The translations under genes and the position numbers were made by a program. Of a stretch of 61,600 bases of DNA, positions 8,266 to 17,428 are shown piece after piece; position 1 is the stretch's first letter, and each line of letters starts with the position of its first letter. The stretch is from Bacteroidales bacterium UBA1184 (lineage in GTDB: Bacteria > Bacteroidota > Bacteroidia > Bacteroidales > ML635J-15). Below the pieces are notes generated by a model. That model did no database searches. It was not told the DNA's origin and saw only the letters and a list, made by a program, of their open reading frames with translations. The DNA is taken from assembly GCA_002310235.1 (NCBI GenBank), contig DBYO01000004.1:1-61600 (forward strand). The letters are read 5' to 3'.

Positions 8266-9261
8266 CTAAAAAATCGAATTATAATATACCACCTGCAATA
8301 TTTGTGACACTATCAAACATACAAGAAGCCCATAAAACACTAGCCCCTGAACAACTCTCCGTCTGGCATTCACCACTATATTTGAAAGCAGATAGCATAA
8401 TGGGAAAAACATAAGCCATATCGATTCGTTTGATGCAAGCGGCGACGCTAGATATAGACCGGAATATATCAACAGGAAAAGCATCGACTGGTAATATTTC
8501 ATTTCGGCTGCCTTCCGGAATACCTTTAGGATAAAAATCGATAGTAACGAAACGAACAACGAAAAAATTACCGGAATAATGAAAACATAATTAAGATAGT
8601 TGTATTTCTCAGCGAACACAAATGTTGTAACTTCATTCTTGACAGATAGGAACATCTCGTTTAGGTCGCCATAGAGCCATACAAGACAGATTGCCATGGC
8701 GCAAACGAACATCACAGAAAGAAAAAATGAAAACAGATCGCGCCACGATACAGGTTTCACGATAATAAAGACAACAATCACTGCTGGCAGAAGTACGATA
8801 TACTTGTATGCAAACAAAAGCGAAAGCCCGTAAAGAAGACCTACATCCAGACTACTTCTGATATCCTCGTACTTATTGTACATCGAAAAAATACGTAATA
8901 TGGCAAGAGCCACAAACAGCGTGGCAAACATCTCGGGAATAAACCTCTGCGCATTTATCAAACATCCTGTAAGCATTGCAAAAAACAATGTGGGAAGTTG
9001 ATAACCAGACTCTACTATCTGCAATCTAAAATTTGATACCGACACATAGCATGCAAAAGCAAAAGCCAATGCGAACGCAATCGCCGTATAAATATACTGA
9101 AACAGTGACGACTCATATAGAAATCTGAAAAAATACGACTGCATTCCACATGTATTGACAGCCGTAGGCATTACAACAAACTTGTAAGCCCACAGACAAA
9201 ACATCAGTACGAATACCAGAACGTAGTTGAGCGGATTATTTGATTTTAATAGTTTCAGCAT
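8266..9261 (-). CDS. Polytopic membrane protein (DUF6427-like)
   Basis: A 331-residue protein with roughly ten transmembrane helices, almost no soluble domain and few charged residues. From its length, its opening (short basic segment, SNNPLNYVLVF) and its place between purD and a prenyl synthase, I suspect the Bacteroidota-specific DUF6427 family, whose function is unknown; this is inference from context rather than a domain match. It starts 8 bp after purD and is surely co-transcribed with it. No catalytic or transport motif is recognisable. Confidence 0.8.
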   Translation of the reverse strand: MLKLLKSNNPLNYVLVFVLMFCLWAYKFVVMPTAVNTCGMQSYFFRFLYESSLFQYIYTAIAFALAFAFACYVSVSNFRLQIVESGYQLPTLFFAMLTGCLINAQRFIPEMFATLFVALAILRIFSMYNKYEDIRSSLDVGLLYGLSLLFAYKYIVLLPAVIVVFIIVKPVSWRDLFSFFLSVMFVCAMAICLVWLYGDLNEMFLSVKNEVTTFVFAEKYNYLNYVFIIPVIFSLFVSLLSIFILKVFRKAAEMKYYQSMLFLLIYSGLYLASPLASNESIWLMFFPLCYLLSNIVVNARRRVVQGLVFYGLLVCLIVSQILQVVYYNSIF

Positions 9262-9269
9262 CTACAAAC

Positions 9270-10541
9270 TCATTTCAAATCGAATCCTAAGTCGGTACGG
9301 TAATAGCACTTGTCGAACGATATGTTTTTCAACGAAGAATACGAAACTTTTAGTGCATCGAATATTGAGTCACCATAACTACTTACTGCAATCACCCTAC
9401 CGCCGGATGTAACTACGTCGCTACCCGAAACAGAGGTGCCTGCATGGAAACAAATGCTATCTGTCACTTTTTCAAGACCACTAATTATTTTGCCTTTCTC
9501 GTATGCCTCGGGATAACCTCCCGAAACCAACATCACAGAAGCAGCTGACCGCGAATCAAATTCTATAGTCTGCCCCTTCAACTCACGCTTTGCTGCCGCT
9601 TCAAGCAATTCTACCAAATCGGACTTTATGCGAAGCATTACCGACTCGGTCTCAGGATCGCCCATACGCACGTTGTACTCGATAACATACGGCTCACCAT
9701 TTACATTCATAAGTCCGAAGAAAACAAATCCGCGATAGTTCATGCCTTCGGAATGTATTCCGTCAATAGTAGGCATAACAATCCTTTCTTCCACCTTTTT
9801 TGCAAAATCTTTATCGTAGAAGGGCACCGGCGAAACCGAACCCATACCGCCTGTGTTCAAACCAGTATTACCCTCGCCTATACGCTTGTAATCCTTTGCT
9901 TCAGGCAAAAGTACATACGACTTGCCATCGGTCAAAGCAAAAACCGAACATTCAATACCGTCGAGGTACTGTTCGAGCACCACTTTGTTTCCAGCACTGC
10001 CAAATTTTCCTCCGAGCATATTTTTAAGTTCGCTCTTTGCTTCGTCAAGATTATCGAGAATCAACACGCCTTTGCCAGCTGCAAGACCATCGGCCTTAAG
10101 TACATAAGGTGGATTTACCGATTCAAGGAACTTTTCGCCCTCCGATAAATTCTCAGCCGTTATCGACAAATATTTGGCAGTAGGAATAGCATATCTCTGC
10201 ATGAACTTTTTTGCAAACTCTTTGCTTCCCTCAAGTTGAGCCGAAAACTTGTCGGGACCGACCAACATAAGATTTTCAAATTCTGGCTTAGCCTCAAAAT
10301 AATCCACAATTCCCTTTACCAGTGGATCCTCGGGACCAACAACCAGCATGTCGATTTTTGCCTTGCATACAAAATCTGCAATTGCATCAAAATCATCGAC
10401 TTTTATGTTAACATTTTCTGCTATTTCACGTGTTCCAGCGTTTCCAGGAGCCACATACAATTTTTCGGTTTTCGGACTAGATGCAATTTTCCAAGCTATT
10501 GCATGCTCTCGTCCACCCGAACCCAAAACCAATATATTCAT
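9270..10541 (-). CDS. purD: Phosphoribosylamine-glycine ligase (GAR synthetase)
   Basis: A 423-residue ATP-grasp ligase that joins glycine to 5-phosphoribosylamine in purine synthesis. The start at 10541 gives the family N-terminus MNILVLGSGGREHAIAW; a longer frame to 10565 adds eight unsupported residues. Further signatures: GPEDPLVKGIVD, YVLKADGLAAGKGV, EQYLDGIECSVFALTDGK, GNTGLNTGGMGSVSPVPF and EYNVRMGDPETE. It is the only purine biosynthesis gene in its operon, 24 bp behind a small lipoprotein gene; guaB, acting later in the pathway, is divergent on the other side of recQ. Confidence 0.97.
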   Translation of the reverse strand: MNILVLGSGGREHAIAWKIASSPKTEKLYVAPGNAGTREIAENVNIKVDDFDAIADFVCKAKIDMLVVGPEDPLVKGIVDYFEAKPEFENLMLVGPDKFSAQLEGSKEFAKKFMQRYAIPTAKYLSITAENLSEGEKFLESVNPPYVLKADGLAAGKGVLILDNLDEAKSELKNMLGGKFGSAGNKVVLEQYLDGIECSVFALTDGKSYVLLPEAKDYKRIGEGNTGLNTGGMGSVSPVPFYDKDFAKKVEERIVMPTIDGIHSEGMNYRGFVFFGLMNVNGEPYVIEYNVRMGDPETESVMLRIKSDLVELLEAAAKRELKGQTIEFDSRSAASVMLVSGGYPEAYEKGKIISGLEKVTDSICFHAGTSVSGSDVVTSGGRVIAVSSYGDSIFDALKVSYSSLKNISFDKCYYRTDLGFDLK

Positions 10542-10565
10542 CGTCTTATATTTTCTAAAATTCAA

Positions 10566-11081
10566 CTAAAATGTATTGTCAATAGTATGCTGACCGCTTC
10601 CACTACCACTTGTTGAACTTGTAGTGTCAACGTAACTATAATAAAAATCATCAGGAGTAATACGCACCAACTTATAGTCGGACTGTGCACCACTATTGTA
10701 CAACTGCGAAACCAAAACCTCATTCTCAGCAATTTTACGAATATGTATCAGTGCACGGCTATTGTATTGATTGTAACCGATATTATACCCGCTAACCGCC
10801 TCCTTGTAGTATATATTTAACTGCTTACGGCGGATTTCCCATACCATTGTGTCGGTGGTTTCGTACTTATAATATTTCGTTGCCCCCTGAGCATCATCGC
10901 CGAAATGATAATATGGTATTGCCGTGTATCTTTCACCGCTCTCCTCATTTACAGGCTTCCAATACCCTTTAAGGGTTCCTTCCCATTCAAGGTCGGTAGC
11001 ACTAGGACCGCATCCCGAAAATACCATCAGCAATACAGAAAATACTACCGCAGACAATATAATAACTCTCTTTCCCATCAT
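10566..11081 (-). CDS. Small lipoprotein of unknown function
   Basis: A 171-residue protein with a lipoprotein signal (MGKRVIILSAVVFSVLLMVF then SGC at residues 22-24). The mature domain begins ATDLEWEGTLKGYWKPVNEESGERY, and later blocks predict beta strands, suggesting a small lipocalin-like or beta-sandwich domain. Such lipid-anchored proteins reporting a difference between measured and expected values are common in Bacteroidales but have no known role. Its ATG overlaps the recQ stop by 4 nt, so translation is probably coupled. The C-terminus is a Ser/Thr/Gly-rich tail. Confidence 0.8.
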   Translation of the reverse strand: MMGKRVIILSAVVFSVLLMVFSGCGPSATDLEWEGTLKGYWKPVNEESGERYTAIPYYHFGDDAQGATKYYKYETTDTMVWEIRRKQLNIYYKEAVSGYNIGYNQYNSRALIHIRKIAENEVLVSQLYNSGAQSDYKLVRITPDDFYYSYVDTTSSTSGSGSGQHTIDNTF

Positions 11082-12982
11082 TTATGCCAATTTATTTTAC
11101 GTTCTTCATTATACATTATCTTCTTGTTGTCGAAAAGCCATTTTATCACATTTACACATTTGGCTTCGTCCTCGTCAACTTTGTCAATCAAATCGTTGTA
11201 AAGATATGGCGATTCTCCCAATATACGCTTTATTTTATCGAGAATAATATCAAATTCGTACTTACTGAGGCCCAGTTCGTTACGACGTTTACAAACATCA
11301 CATTCCCCACATCGGTCAACATCGGTCTCTCCAAAATACGCCAAAAGTTGCTGACTTCGACACTTGTTGTCGCTTGTGGCATACTGCAACATTGCCTCCA
11401 TTTTAGACACAACCCTATCCTTACGTGAATCGAGTGCCTTGCGATCGAAATACATGTCATTTTCGCGCCGGCGTTCCATAAGCAATCTTATAAGCGGCTT
11501 GTTAGTCTTGGGTATATAACTGATTATATTGCTTTTAGCGAGTAACTTAAAATATTCGTAAACCGATTGTTCTGATATCTGAGCTTTCTTGGCAATATAT
11601 TCCTCGCTTATATTTACATAATCAGTAAACAAGCCTGTGTACATTCTGAGTATCAACCTAATAAACTCATCAACATTCTTATTTTCAAGCTGATACTGGT
11701 ACAAATCGTCGCGACGAACAATAAACATTATCCTCGACACAGTATTTGTATCTTCTACATATTCGAGAAATCCTGCGAACTCCAATGTCTTTAGGCAGTT
11801 GTGTGTTGTAAGCACATCAATGTGAGAGTGCGCGGAGAAATCAAATATATCGAACGGAATATCCTGATTTGCACCGCCTTCGTATGGTACTCCAAGATAA
11901 CTGCATACCGCAGAATACACTTCCTTAACCTTGGACAACTCAGGAAACGATGTTGTAATATTTTTCTTTATCTGCGCTTTGTCCGAATTGTTGGTAAGCA
12001 GGAATGCGTACGCTTTCTTGCCATCGCGACCGGCACGTCCGGCTTCTTGGAAATAAGCTTCTGGCGAATCAGGTAGGTCGAGATGTATCACCAGGCGTAC
12101 ATCGGGTTTATCGATTCCCATTCCAAAAGCATTGGTACACACCATTATACGAATCTGATTTTTCTGCCAAGCCTCTTGCTTTTCAGATCTTTCCTGCGCC
12201 GATAGACCAGCATGGTAAAAGTCTGCCGAAATGCCATTCTGCTGCAAAAGCATTGCATATTCGCGTGTCTTCTTACGGTTACGTACATAAAAAACACCAG
12301 AACCTGGCACCTTGTTCAAAATCGAAAACAGTTTACGAATCTTGTCCTCCGTATTTATTACGTAGTAAACCAAATTCTTGCGCTCAAAACTTTTCTGAAA
12401 AACGTTGCGTACAGGAAATTTAAGTCTGTCTTGAATGTCGTCCACCACCTCGGGAGTAGCCGTAGCTGTAAGCGCAAGCACTGGTACATTGGGCAAGATG
12501 TCGCGGATTTCAGCAATTTCGAGATATGGCGGACGAAAATCGTAGCCCCACTGGGAGATACAATGCGCCTCATCAACAGTTATCAAATTTACATTCATGA
12601 CCTTAAGCCGTTCACGGAAATAGTAGTTCTTGAGCCGCTCGGGCGAAAGGTAAAGAAATTTGTAATCACCGTAAGTTACATTGTCAACCGCCACTTCTAT
12701 CTCGTGCTGGGTCATGCCCGAATAAATGGCTACTGCTTTTATGCCTCGCTTCTGCAAGTTGGCGACCTGATCTTTCATGAGCGCGATTAGCGGCGTAATT
12801 ACCAGACATACTCCGCTGTTTGCCATGCTGAACACCTGAAAAGTTATCGATTTTCCTCCGCCAGTAGGCATCAGTCCCAAAGTATCCTTTCCCTCCGACA
12901 CCGACTTGATAATCTCCTCCTGCGGATAACGGAAAGTGTCGTATCCCCAGTATTTCAGCAATATTTCACGAAACTGGCTCAT
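11078..12982 (-). CDS. recQ: ATP-dependent DNA helicase of the RecQ family
   Basis: A 634-residue 3'-5' helicase for repair of stalled forks. The helicase core shows FRYPQEEII (motif 0), MPTGGGKS (Walker A, about residue 40), VDEAHCISQWGYDFRPPYL (motif II plus the aromatic loop), LALTATAT (III), FGMGIDKPDVRLVIH and QEAGRAGRDG (VI). A RecQ zinc site follows (CRSQQLLAYFGE...CGECDVCK), then a winged-helix part. The C-terminal HRDC domain of E. coli RecQ is not evident; the protein ends in a short charged region. It heads a five-gene run with a promoter box 13 nt upstream. Confidence 0.95.
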   Translation of the reverse strand: MSQFREILLKYWGYDTFRYPQEEIIKSVSEGKDTLGLMPTGGGKSITFQVFSMANSGVCLVITPLIALMKDQVANLQKRGIKAVAIYSGMTQHEIEVAVDNVTYGDYKFLYLSPERLKNYYFRERLKVMNVNLITVDEAHCISQWGYDFRPPYLEIAEIRDILPNVPVLALTATATPEVVDDIQDRLKFPVRNVFQKSFERKNLVYYVINTEDKIRKLFSILNKVPGSGVFYVRNRKKTREYAMLLQQNGISADFYHAGLSAQERSEKQEAWQKNQIRIMVCTNAFGMGIDKPDVRLVIHLDLPDSPEAYFQEAGRAGRDGKKAYAFLLTNNSDKAQIKKNITTSFPELSKVKEVYSAVCSYLGVPYEGGANQDIPFDIFDFSAHSHIDVLTTHNCLKTLEFAGFLEYVEDTNTVSRIMFIVRRDDLYQYQLENKNVDEFIRLILRMYTGLFTDYVNISEEYIAKKAQISEQSVYEYFKLLAKSNIISYIPKTNKPLIRLLMERRRENDMYFDRKALDSRKDRVVSKMEAMLQYATSDNKCRSQQLLAYFGETDVDRCGECDVCKRRNELGLSKYEFDIILDKIKRILGESPYLYNDLIDKVDEDEAKCVNVIKWLFDNKKIMYNEERKINWHK

Positions 12983-12995
12983 GATGTAGAAAAGG

Positions 12996-13003
12996 CAAAG
13001 ATA
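12996..13003 (-). promoter_or_regulatory. -7 promoter box TATCTTTG of the recQ-purD operon
   Basis: Lies 13 nt upstream of the recQ start on the minus strand, back to back with the guaB promoter. Confidence 0.65.
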
Positions 13004-13072
13004 CGAAAATTACGTTTAAATACTGAACTTATATTACATAAAAAAACTTTTCATTTACTGCAAAAAAAGTCG

Positions 13073-13080
13073 TACCTTCG
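13073..13080 (+). promoter_or_regulatory. -7 promoter box TACCTTCG of guaB
   Basis: Fits the TAnnTTYG form of the consensus and lies 26 nt upstream of the guaB start. No riboswitch-like structure is visible in the short leader. Confidence 0.65.
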
Positions 13081-13106
13081 CACCTCAAATTTAATACTAA
13101 GAATCA

Positions 13107-14585
13107 ATGGCTACAAACAGCAAAATCATCATGGACGGTCTCACATTCGACGATGTCCTGCTTATACCCGCATATTCGGAAATTATTCCAGCTCAAGTAA
13201 CTCTTGGCTCGGTGTTTTCCAGGAACATAAAGATAAATACGCCAATAGTTTCGGCGGCAATGGATACTGTTACCGATAGTCGTATGGCTATCGCGATGGC
13301 TCGTGAAGGCGGCATAGGTGTAATACACAAAAACATGCCTATTGAAATTCAGGCTCGCCATGTAAACCAAGTTAAACGTGCAGAAAATGCAATGATTCTA
13401 AATCCTGTAACCATAGACGTTGCATGCACTGTAGGCGATGCTCGTAAAATCATGAATGAATACAACATAGGTGGCCTGCCAGTTGTTGATTCAGAAAAGC
13501 GTCTCTGCGGTATTCTAACAAGCCGTGATATGCGTTTCCAAGATGATGCTAGCAAACCCATTAAGGAAATCATGACTCCTGCCGAAAAACTCATCACAGC
13601 AGACCAGAATACAAAAATCGAAGCCGCAAAGGACATTTTCAAGAAATATCGCATCGAAAAGTTGCCAGTAGTTGACAAGGACAATAAACTTGTTGGACTT
13701 ATCACTTACAAAGACATCACAAAGGCAAGCGTAAGCCCCAACTCGTGCAAGGATTCGCACGGTCGTCTGCGCGTTGCTGCTGCAGTTGGTATAACTGGCG
13801 ACTCACTCGAACGTATGGAAGCTCTAGTAAATGCTGGTGCTGATGCCCTTGTAATAGACACAGCTCACGGACATACCAAAAGCGTAAACGAAGTACTGAA
13901 AGCTGCTCGCAAAAAATTCACCGACATCGACCTCGTAGTAGGAAACGTAGCTACTGCCGAAGCCGCAAAACTGCTCGTAAAGAACGGTGCCGACGGCATA
14001 AAGGTAGGTATAGGTCCCGGTTCGATTTGCACAACTAGAATTGTAGCCGGTATCGGTGTTCCGCAGCTTACTGCAATAATGAACGTATGCGAAGGCATAA
14101 AAGGTTCGGGTGTACCTGTAATCGCAGATGGTGGTATCCGCTACTCGGGCGACATTGTAAAGGCAATAGCCGCTGGCGCATCGTCGATAATGGCAGGTGG
14201 ACTTTTCGCAGGCACCGAAGAAGCTCCTGGTTCAACTATTATCTACAACGGACGTAAGTTCAAGGAATACCGTGGAATGGGTTCGCTCGAAGCTATGCAA
14301 CTCGGCTCCAAAGACCGCTACTTCCAGGATATGGAAGACGATGTAAAAAAACTCGTTCCAGAAGGTATTTCAGGACGCGTACCTTACAAGGGAACCCTCA
14401 ACGAAGTTATTTACCAACTCATCGGCGGCTTGAAGGCCGGTATGGGCTACTGTGGAGCAAAGAATATCGACGAACTTCACGAAAAAGCTCAGTTTGTACG
14501 CATAACAGCAAACGGTGTGGTCGAAAATCATCCACACGACATAACAATTACAAGAGAAGCTCCCAATTATTCTAGAAATCAGTAA
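13107..14585 (+). CDS. guaB: IMP dehydrogenase
   Basis: A 492-residue IMPDH, which oxidises IMP to XMP with NAD, the first committed step to GMP. The catalytic loop GPGSICTTRIVAG carries the active Cys. Two CBS domains are inserted at about residues 95-210 (around VACTVGDARKIMNEY and MTPAEKLITADQNTKIEAA). Substrate loops VPVIADGGIRYSGD and EYRGMGSLEAM are intact, as is the flap region near ISGRVPYKG. It leads an operon with three periplasmic folding factors 12 bp downstream, an arrangement repeatedly seen in Bacteroidales. Confidence 0.98.
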   Translation: MATNSKIIMDGLTFDDVLLIPAYSEIIPAQVTLGSVFSRNIKINTPIVSAAMDTVTDSRMAIAMAREGGIGVIHKNMPIEIQARHVNQVKRAENAMILNPVTIDVACTVGDARKIMNEYNIGGLPVVDSEKRLCGILTSRDMRFQDDASKPIKEIMTPAEKLITADQNTKIEAAKDIFKKYRIEKLPVVDKDNKLVGLITYKDITKASVSPNSCKDSHGRLRVAAAVGITGDSLERMEALVNAGADALVIDTAHGHTKSVNEVLKAARKKFTDIDLVVGNVATAEAAKLLVKNGADGIKVGIGPGSICTTRIVAGIGVPQLTAIMNVCEGIKGSGVPVIADGGIRYSGDIVKAIAAGASSIMAGGLFAGTEEAPGSTIIYNGRKFKEYRGMGSLEAMQLGSKDRYFQDMEDDVKKLVPEGISGRVPYKGTLNEVIYQLIGGLKAGMGYCGAKNIDELHEKAQFVRITANGVVENHPHDITITREAPNYSRNQ

Positions 14586-14597
14586 ACTAATTTCAAT

Positions 14598-16577
14598 ATG
14601 AAAAAGACCATATTACAGATTGCTTTGCTGCTTTTAGGCATCGGTCTGTACGCTCAAGACAGAACTCTTCTCGAAATAGACAACGAAAAGATTGATGCAG
14701 ACGAGTTCATACACATATTCAACAAAAACGCCAATCACAACGGGAATGCAACTCGCAAGGATGTTGACGAATATATGGACTTGTTCGTAAACTTCAAACT
14801 GAAAGTCCACGAAGGACAAGCACTTGGACTCGACACTTCGCGCAGTTTCAAGCAGGAAATAGCAGGCTACCGCAAACAATTAGCCCAACCATATCTCAGC
14901 GACAAAAGTATAGAGGACGAACTGGTAAGGGAAGCTTACGACAGAATGCAATACGACATCAACGTAAGCCACATTCTTATCATGGTTGGCTCCAATGCTT
15001 CCCCAGAAGATACACTGAAAGCATGGAACAAAATTAACGACATTTACAAACGTGCTGTTAAGGGAGAAAACTTCGCAAAACTTGCTGACGAATACTCACA
15101 AGATCCTTCAGTAACAAAGAACCATGGTGATTTAGGATACTGCACCGTTTTCGGACTGGTATATGAATTCGAAACTGCAATGTACAACACAAAACCTGGC
15201 GATATTTCTGCTCCATTCAGGACAAAATTCGGCTACCACATACTCAAGGTTAACGACAAACGTCCCGCCAAAGGCAGATACAGAATTGCTCATATCATGG
15301 TAGTATCGCCTCAGGATGCAACCGACGAGCAGAAAAAAGAAGCAAAAGAAACCATAAACAAAGTTTATGCACAACTGAAACAAGGTGCCGACTTCGCAAA
15401 AATGGCCGATGAATACAGCGCCGACCGCAGAACTGCAGTAAAAGGCGGTGAACTTGGCTGGATAAGCGTAGGCGGAAGAATGATTCGAGAATTCGAAGAT
15501 GCGGCTTTCAACCTTAAAAATGTTGGAGACATTTCGGAGATAGTTTCTACTGGATACGGATACCACATAATTAAGCTTCTTGAGAAGGAAGACATAAAGT
15601 CTTTCGACGAATGCAAGACCGAACTTAAATCGAAAGTAAGCGGAAATATGAGATCGTATAAGGGTCGCGATGTGGTGATAGCTAACCTAAAGAAGGAATA
15701 TGGAGTAAAGGATATGCAGAAGAAGATTGCTCCTTTCTACAAGTCTTATGTAACCGATTCCATCTTCAACGGCTCATGGAAAATCGATTCTACTCTGAAA
15801 CTCGACAAGATAATATTTGAAATCAAAGACCAGAAATATACAGAAAAAGATTTTGCTCAATACTTGATGAAATTCAATATAAAGCAAGATCCAGTTGACA
15901 TAAAGATGCTGGTGCTGAACGCATACAAGCAATTTGGCGACAAGTGCATTGTTGAATATGAAGAAAAGCATCTCGAAGAAAAATATCCGTCGTTCCGTTA
16001 CCTGATGAAGGAATATCACGATGGAATACTGCTTTTCGCTCTTACCAACGAAGCCGTATGGAACAAGGCTATTGCCGACACTTTAGGACTCGAAGCCTAT
16101 TACGAGACAGTAAAGGACAACTATAAGTGGGGCTATCGTTACGACATACATACATACAAGTGCAAAGATGCGAAAACTGTCAAGGATCTGGTTAAAGCCC
16201 TGAATAACGACATCGACAACACATCAATAATCGAAAAGTTAAATGCCAAAGACTCGACAACTGTGATAGTAACAGAATCGGCTCTTAGCGAAAAAGGACA
16301 AAGTCTATTTGCTGACAACGCAATCAGAGAAAGCGGTATTACTGAAACTGCAGGCACGACAAAAGTATATTCGGACGACAACAATGTTGTTACCACAATA
16401 AAGGTTATTCCGCCAACTATAAAGCAACTCAGCGAAATCAGAGGAATTGTCACCGCGGCGTATCAGGATTACCTCGAAAAGATATGGACAGACGAACTTC
16501 ACAAAAAATATACAGTGAAGATTCACAAAGAAATGCTTGACCAGATAGTAAAGGAACTTTCTGAAAACAAACAATAA
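14598..16577 (+). CDS. Periplasmic parvulin-type peptidyl-prolyl isomerase, two PPIC domains
   Basis: A 659-residue exported protein with a signal peptide ending LYAQD. A SurA-like N-terminal helical chaperone region (residues 25-120) is followed by two parvulin domains: one near VSHILIMVGSNASPEDT...GDLGYCTVFGLVYEFETAMYN, the other near IAHIMVVSPQDATDEQ...GGELGWISVGGRMIREFEDAAF. The last 260 residues are a variable C-terminal region. It should act on outer-membrane protein precursors. It sits between guaB and a related lipoprotein, whose start overlaps its stop by one base. Confidence 0.92.
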   Translation: MKKTILQIALLLLGIGLYAQDRTLLEIDNEKIDADEFIHIFNKNANHNGNATRKDVDEYMDLFVNFKLKVHEGQALGLDTSRSFKQEIAGYRKQLAQPYLSDKSIEDELVREAYDRMQYDINVSHILIMVGSNASPEDTLKAWNKINDIYKRAVKGENFAKLADEYSQDPSVTKNHGDLGYCTVFGLVYEFETAMYNTKPGDISAPFRTKFGYHILKVNDKRPAKGRYRIAHIMVVSPQDATDEQKKEAKETINKVYAQLKQGADFAKMADEYSADRRTAVKGGELGWISVGGRMIREFEDAAFNLKNVGDISEIVSTGYGYHIIKLLEKEDIKSFDECKTELKSKVSGNMRSYKGRDVVIANLKKEYGVKDMQKKIAPFYKSYVTDSIFNGSWKIDSTLKLDKIIFEIKDQKYTEKDFAQYLMKFNIKQDPVDIKMLVLNAYKQFGDKCIVEYEEKHLEEKYPSFRYLMKEYHDGILLFALTNEAVWNKAIADTLGLEAYYETVKDNYKWGYRYDIHTYKCKDAKTVKDLVKALNNDIDNTSIIEKLNAKDSTTVIVTESALSEKGQSLFADNAIRESGITETAGTTKVYSDDNNVVTTIKVIPPTIKQLSEIRGIVTAAYQDYLEKIWTDELHKKYTVKIHKEMLDQIVKELSENKQ

Positions 16578-17425
16578 TGTATAGGTCATTATTACTGATA
16601 TTGCTTGCTTTTTTACTCTTCTCGTGCAATAAAAAGAGTGATTCTATCGTTGAAGAGAAATACGTCGCTAGTATTGGTCACGAAAAATTGTACGAAAAAG
16701 AGCTTATGCAGGCAATAGGGACATATGCAGATGCAACCGACAGCGCAAAGCTGGCCGACAAATACATCGATGGTTGGCTTACCGAACGAGTAATGTACAA
16801 CGAGGCTATGAAGCTAATGACCGACACTGCTGAAATATCGAAGAAGATAATGCAATATAGACGACAAATATATTCGCACGAATACTGCAACAAGTATATC
16901 TACAGCAATGTCAACATGAATATAACCGAAAAGGAAATAACCGAATACTACGACAAACACCTCAACGATTATGTAATCAACACCACATATGTAAAGGCAC
17001 ATTATATGACTATTCCTCCCCAAATCACACGTTACTACGAAATTTATGACAAGTTGCGCAAAAGCGACCTCGACAGCGAGCAAGAACTTGCCGACTACTG
17101 CGACGGTCCCGATAAAAATGTATATTTTGTAAAAGACTGGGTAGAACTGAGTGATTTCATAAAACTGATAAATTACAATAGTACCATCGAACCTCACGAA
17201 TTAAAATACAAGAATACTTTGGACTATATACGCGACACATTACACTATTTGGTAAAAATAGACGACTACATAATACCTGGAGATCTTTTACCCATCGAAC
17301 TTGCCAAGCCACAAATAATACAAATTATCATGAACAAACGCAGGCATGACAAATACATTCAGAGTAAAAAAGAATTACTGAACAAATATAAATCAGACGG
17401 AACTATTACGATTGCGAACCAATAA
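16577..17425 (+). CDS. SurA-like periplasmic lipoprotein without a parvulin domain
   Basis: A 282-residue lipoprotein (SLLLILLAFLLFSC, Cys at 17). Its N-terminal 100 residues match the chaperone part of its neighbours in pattern (VASIGHEKLYEKELMQAI...LADKYIDGWLTERVMYNEAM), but the GELG and histidine blocks of a PPIC domain are missing. The middle (ITEYYDKHLNDYVINTTYVKAHYMTIPP) looks like the start of a parvulin fold that has lost its catalytic portion. I infer a chaperone-only relative that works with the two flanking isomerases. Coupled translation: the ATG overlaps the upstream stop (TAATG), and surA starts 3 bp after its end. Confidence 0.85.
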   Translation: MYRSLLLILLAFLLFSCNKKSDSIVEEKYVASIGHEKLYEKELMQAIGTYADATDSAKLADKYIDGWLTERVMYNEAMKLMTDTAEISKKIMQYRRQIYSHEYCNKYIYSNVNMNITEKEITEYYDKHLNDYVINTTYVKAHYMTIPPQITRYYEIYDKLRKSDLDSEQELADYCDGPDKNVYFVKDWVELSDFIKLINYNSTIEPHELKYKNTLDYIRDTLHYLVKIDDYIIPGDLLPIELAKPQIIQIIMNKRRHDKYIQSKKELLNKYKSDGTITIANQ

Positions 17426-17428
17426 TCT

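Noticed and set aside
13081..13106. Purine riboswitch in front of guaB
   Set aside because: The leader between promoter box and start is only 26 bases, too short for an aptamer.
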